A DNA stretch of 64,000 nt from Pedosphaera sp. Its GTDB lineage: Bacteria > Verrucomicrobiota > Verrucomicrobiia > Limisphaerales > AAA164-E04. This document shows positions 62,935 to 64,000 of the stretch, piece after piece. The stretch lies in assembly GCA_002690655.1 (NCBI GenBank), contig NZFL01000016.1, positions 43,859-107,858 on the forward strand, read 5' to 3'. How positions within the stretch are numbered: the first letter of the stretch is position 1; each line of letters opens with the position of its first letter. Position numbers and translations under genes: made by a program. The notes beneath the pieces are model-generated. The model saw only the letters and a list, made by a program, of their open reading frames with translations, was not told the DNA's origin and did not search any database.

Positions 62935-62967
62935 AGCCATTATTCTGATTTCAAATCATTAACAAAC

Positions 62968-63008
62968 AAAAAGGTCTCTCTCTTTTTTAAAGCAGAGAGA
63001 TCTTTTTA
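62968..63008 (+). terminator. Intrinsic terminator of guaA
   Basis: AAAAAGGTCTCTC pairs with GAGAGATCTTTTT (one G:T) over a 14-base loop and ends in a T-run. The A-run before the stem gives a T-tract on the other strand too, so it may be bidirectional. It starts 33 bp after the guaA stop. Confidence 0.85.
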
Positions 63009-63122
63009 TGTAAGGCTGTTTTCAGCGGAGATCAAAGCGCTTATTTATCCGAATTGGCGTTGAAAAGGTAAGTAAGGAAGGTAGTTTACACTTGTTCTTA
63101 ATGAGCAACAAAAAAAGACCGT

Positions 63123-64000
63123 ATGATGGGTAATTTGAAGAGCGAGGCAATGGATACACACCAAAAGGCATTGGAAATCAACCTGGATCGAGGGAAATAC
63201 GGTGCGCTCGCCGAGATTGGTGGAGGTCAGGAGGTGGCCAGATGGTTTTTCAGAGTTGGGAGTGCATCAGGGACAGTGGCCAAAACGATGTCGGCTTATG
63301 ACATGACGGTCAGTGACTCCATTTATGGAGCAAGCAAACGATATGTCAGTCGCCAGCGAGTCGAAACGATGCTGGAACATGAATACGGCCTGCTGCAGGA
63401 ACGACTTGGTTCAACCCGCGGGGCTGAAACTCGTTTCTTTGCTTTTGCAGATTCGGTAACAACGCGTAACGTTGGGCGTAATAGCAATGGCCATGGCTGG
63501 CTTGGGATCAGATTCCAGACAGAACCCAATACCCAACCCTCCCAGATCCTTATCCATCTTCAGCTCTGGGGCAAGGAATACATTCAGGATCAGGAAACCA
63601 TCGGTGCTTTCGGGATCAACCTGATCTTCGGCGCTTATGAATACCATGACAGACCGGAATTCCTTATCGAATCATTGGGCGACAGTATCCCCAAAGGGCA
63701 CATGGAAGTGGACGTGATTGAGTTCACTGGCCCCGCATTTAAAAATGTTGATAACCGATTGATGAGCCTCAAACTGGTCGAAGCTGGACTTGCCAATGCA
63801 GCTATCTTCAATCCACAAGGTACAATGGTTGAGCCCTCTGAGTTGTTTTACAAAAAATCCGTATTGATTCAACGCGGTAGTTTTCGTCCTGTGACGCGTT
63901 TGGCCATGGACATGCTTGAATGCTCGATAGCCGAGTTTATCCAGGAGCCAAAAGTGGAAAGCGAAGAGGTCGTGATCTTGCTGGAAATGTCGATCCAGAA
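63123..64000 (+). CDS. Conserved protein of unknown function, C-terminus beyond the window
   Basis: This gene was not in the ORF track because it has no stop before base 64000. I translated it from ATG at 63123; in-frame ATGs at 63126 and 63150 are alternatives, and GAGG lies just before the latter. It reads EINLDRGKYGALAEIGGGQEV, FFRVGSASGTVAKTMSAYDM, SIYGASKRYVSRQRVETML, then GHGWLGIRFQTEP, ILIHLQLWGKEYIQDQ, GAFGINLIFGAYE, and DVIEFTGPAFKNVDNRLMSLKLV. At least 292 residues, no signal peptide, well-formed codons. The motif AEIGGGQEVARWF seems conserved in PVC and Bacteroidetes proteins I recall, without known role. It does not look like an outer-membrane receptor. Confidence 0.75.
   Translation, partial: MMGNLKSEAMDTHQKALEINLDRGKYGALAEIGGGQEVARWFFRVGSASGTVAKTMSAYDMTVSDSIYGASKRYVSRQRVETMLEHEYGLLQERLGSTRGAETRFFAFADSVTTRNVGRNSNGHGWLGIRFQTEPNTQPSQILIHLQLWGKEYIQDQETIGAFGINLIFGAYEYHDRPEFLIESLGDSIPKGHMEVDVIEFTGPAFKNVDNRLMSLKLVEAGLANAAIFNPQGTMVEPSELFYKKSVLIQRGSFRPVTRLAMDMLECSIAEFIQEPKVESEEVVILLEMSIQ

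Noticed and set aside
1-64000. CRISPR arrays, tRNA, rRNA, prophage or transposon ends
   Set aside because: No regularly spaced repeats, cloverleaf sequences, ribosomal RNA landmarks, integrase or transposase motifs, or terminal inverted repeats were found by reading.

Overview
The window looks like a chromosomal segment of a Verrucomicrobiota bacterium, or a close PVC-superphylum relative. Support: formylglycine-type sulfatases, four DUF1080 domains in four genes, a DUF1592/PSCyt1 plus DUF1552 pair, an H-X9-DG pseudopilin, a kinase-WD40 protein overlapping an ECF-type sigma factor gene, CotH/lamin-tail exported proteins, and an exported protein ending in a short module I associate with Verrucomicrobia. 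Class II penicillin-binding protein, acs, guaA, tgt and uvrA genes mark it as ordinary chromosome. I see no rRNA, tRNA, CRISPR array, integrase, transposase or phage gene.

Layout. 1-7.2 kb is a carbohydrate/sulfate-ester cluster: an exported sulfatase (partial, minus) diverging from a beta-propeller glycosidase, a second sulfatase without signal peptide and a TIM-barrel isomerase, then a CRTAC1-like FG-GAP lipoprotein. 7.3-16.7 kb holds a DUF1737 protein, a DUF1080 protein, a DUF3311-like small membrane protein coupled to a sodium:solute symporter, a very large CotH/lamin-tail protein and a GDSL-DUF1080 fusion. 16.7-22.1 kb holds acs and a compact molybdate-type ABC operon whose binding protein carries two fused SBP domains. 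22.1-28.6 kb holds a fructosamine-kinase homologue, a class B PBP, msrB, a small anchored protein, an isolated pseudopilin, a parvulin and an Rrf2 regulator.

28.9-35.4 kb is a long minus-strand run: a DUF1080/DUF1592/DUF1552 operon with 4-bp overlaps, an unlisted 58-residue CPxCG zinc-ribbon gene, a Nudix hydrolase, a YfgM-like TPR protein and a secreted protein. 35.6-44.2 kb holds a calcineurin-like phosphoesterase lipoprotein, a caspase-fold-like protein coupled to a vWA/glutamine-amidotransferase-like membrane protein, tgt and a hybrid histidine kinase. 44.3-48.8 kb is a plus-strand run: ABC exporter pair, two C-terminally anchored small proteins and ogt. 48.9-57 kb is regulatory: kinase-WD40 plus sigma factor, a tandem-duplicated exported protein, and a second sigma factor overlapping a Tat-exported TIM-barrel protein. 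57-64 kb holds a UvrA-family protein, YdcF-like and Sel1 proteins, guaA and a truncated conserved protein.

The biological theme is uptake and breakdown of sulfated or oxidised polysaccharides, with housekeeping and signalling genes between. No complete unknown defence or mobile system is evident. The most unusual items are the double-SBP molybdate-type transporter, the Cys-less caspase-like protein coupled to a vWA membrane protein, the antisense layout around msrB, and the duplicated exported protein between two sigma-factor genes. Several ORF-track starts are TTG or GTG; I revised starts where a signal peptide, RBS or overlap argued for another codon.
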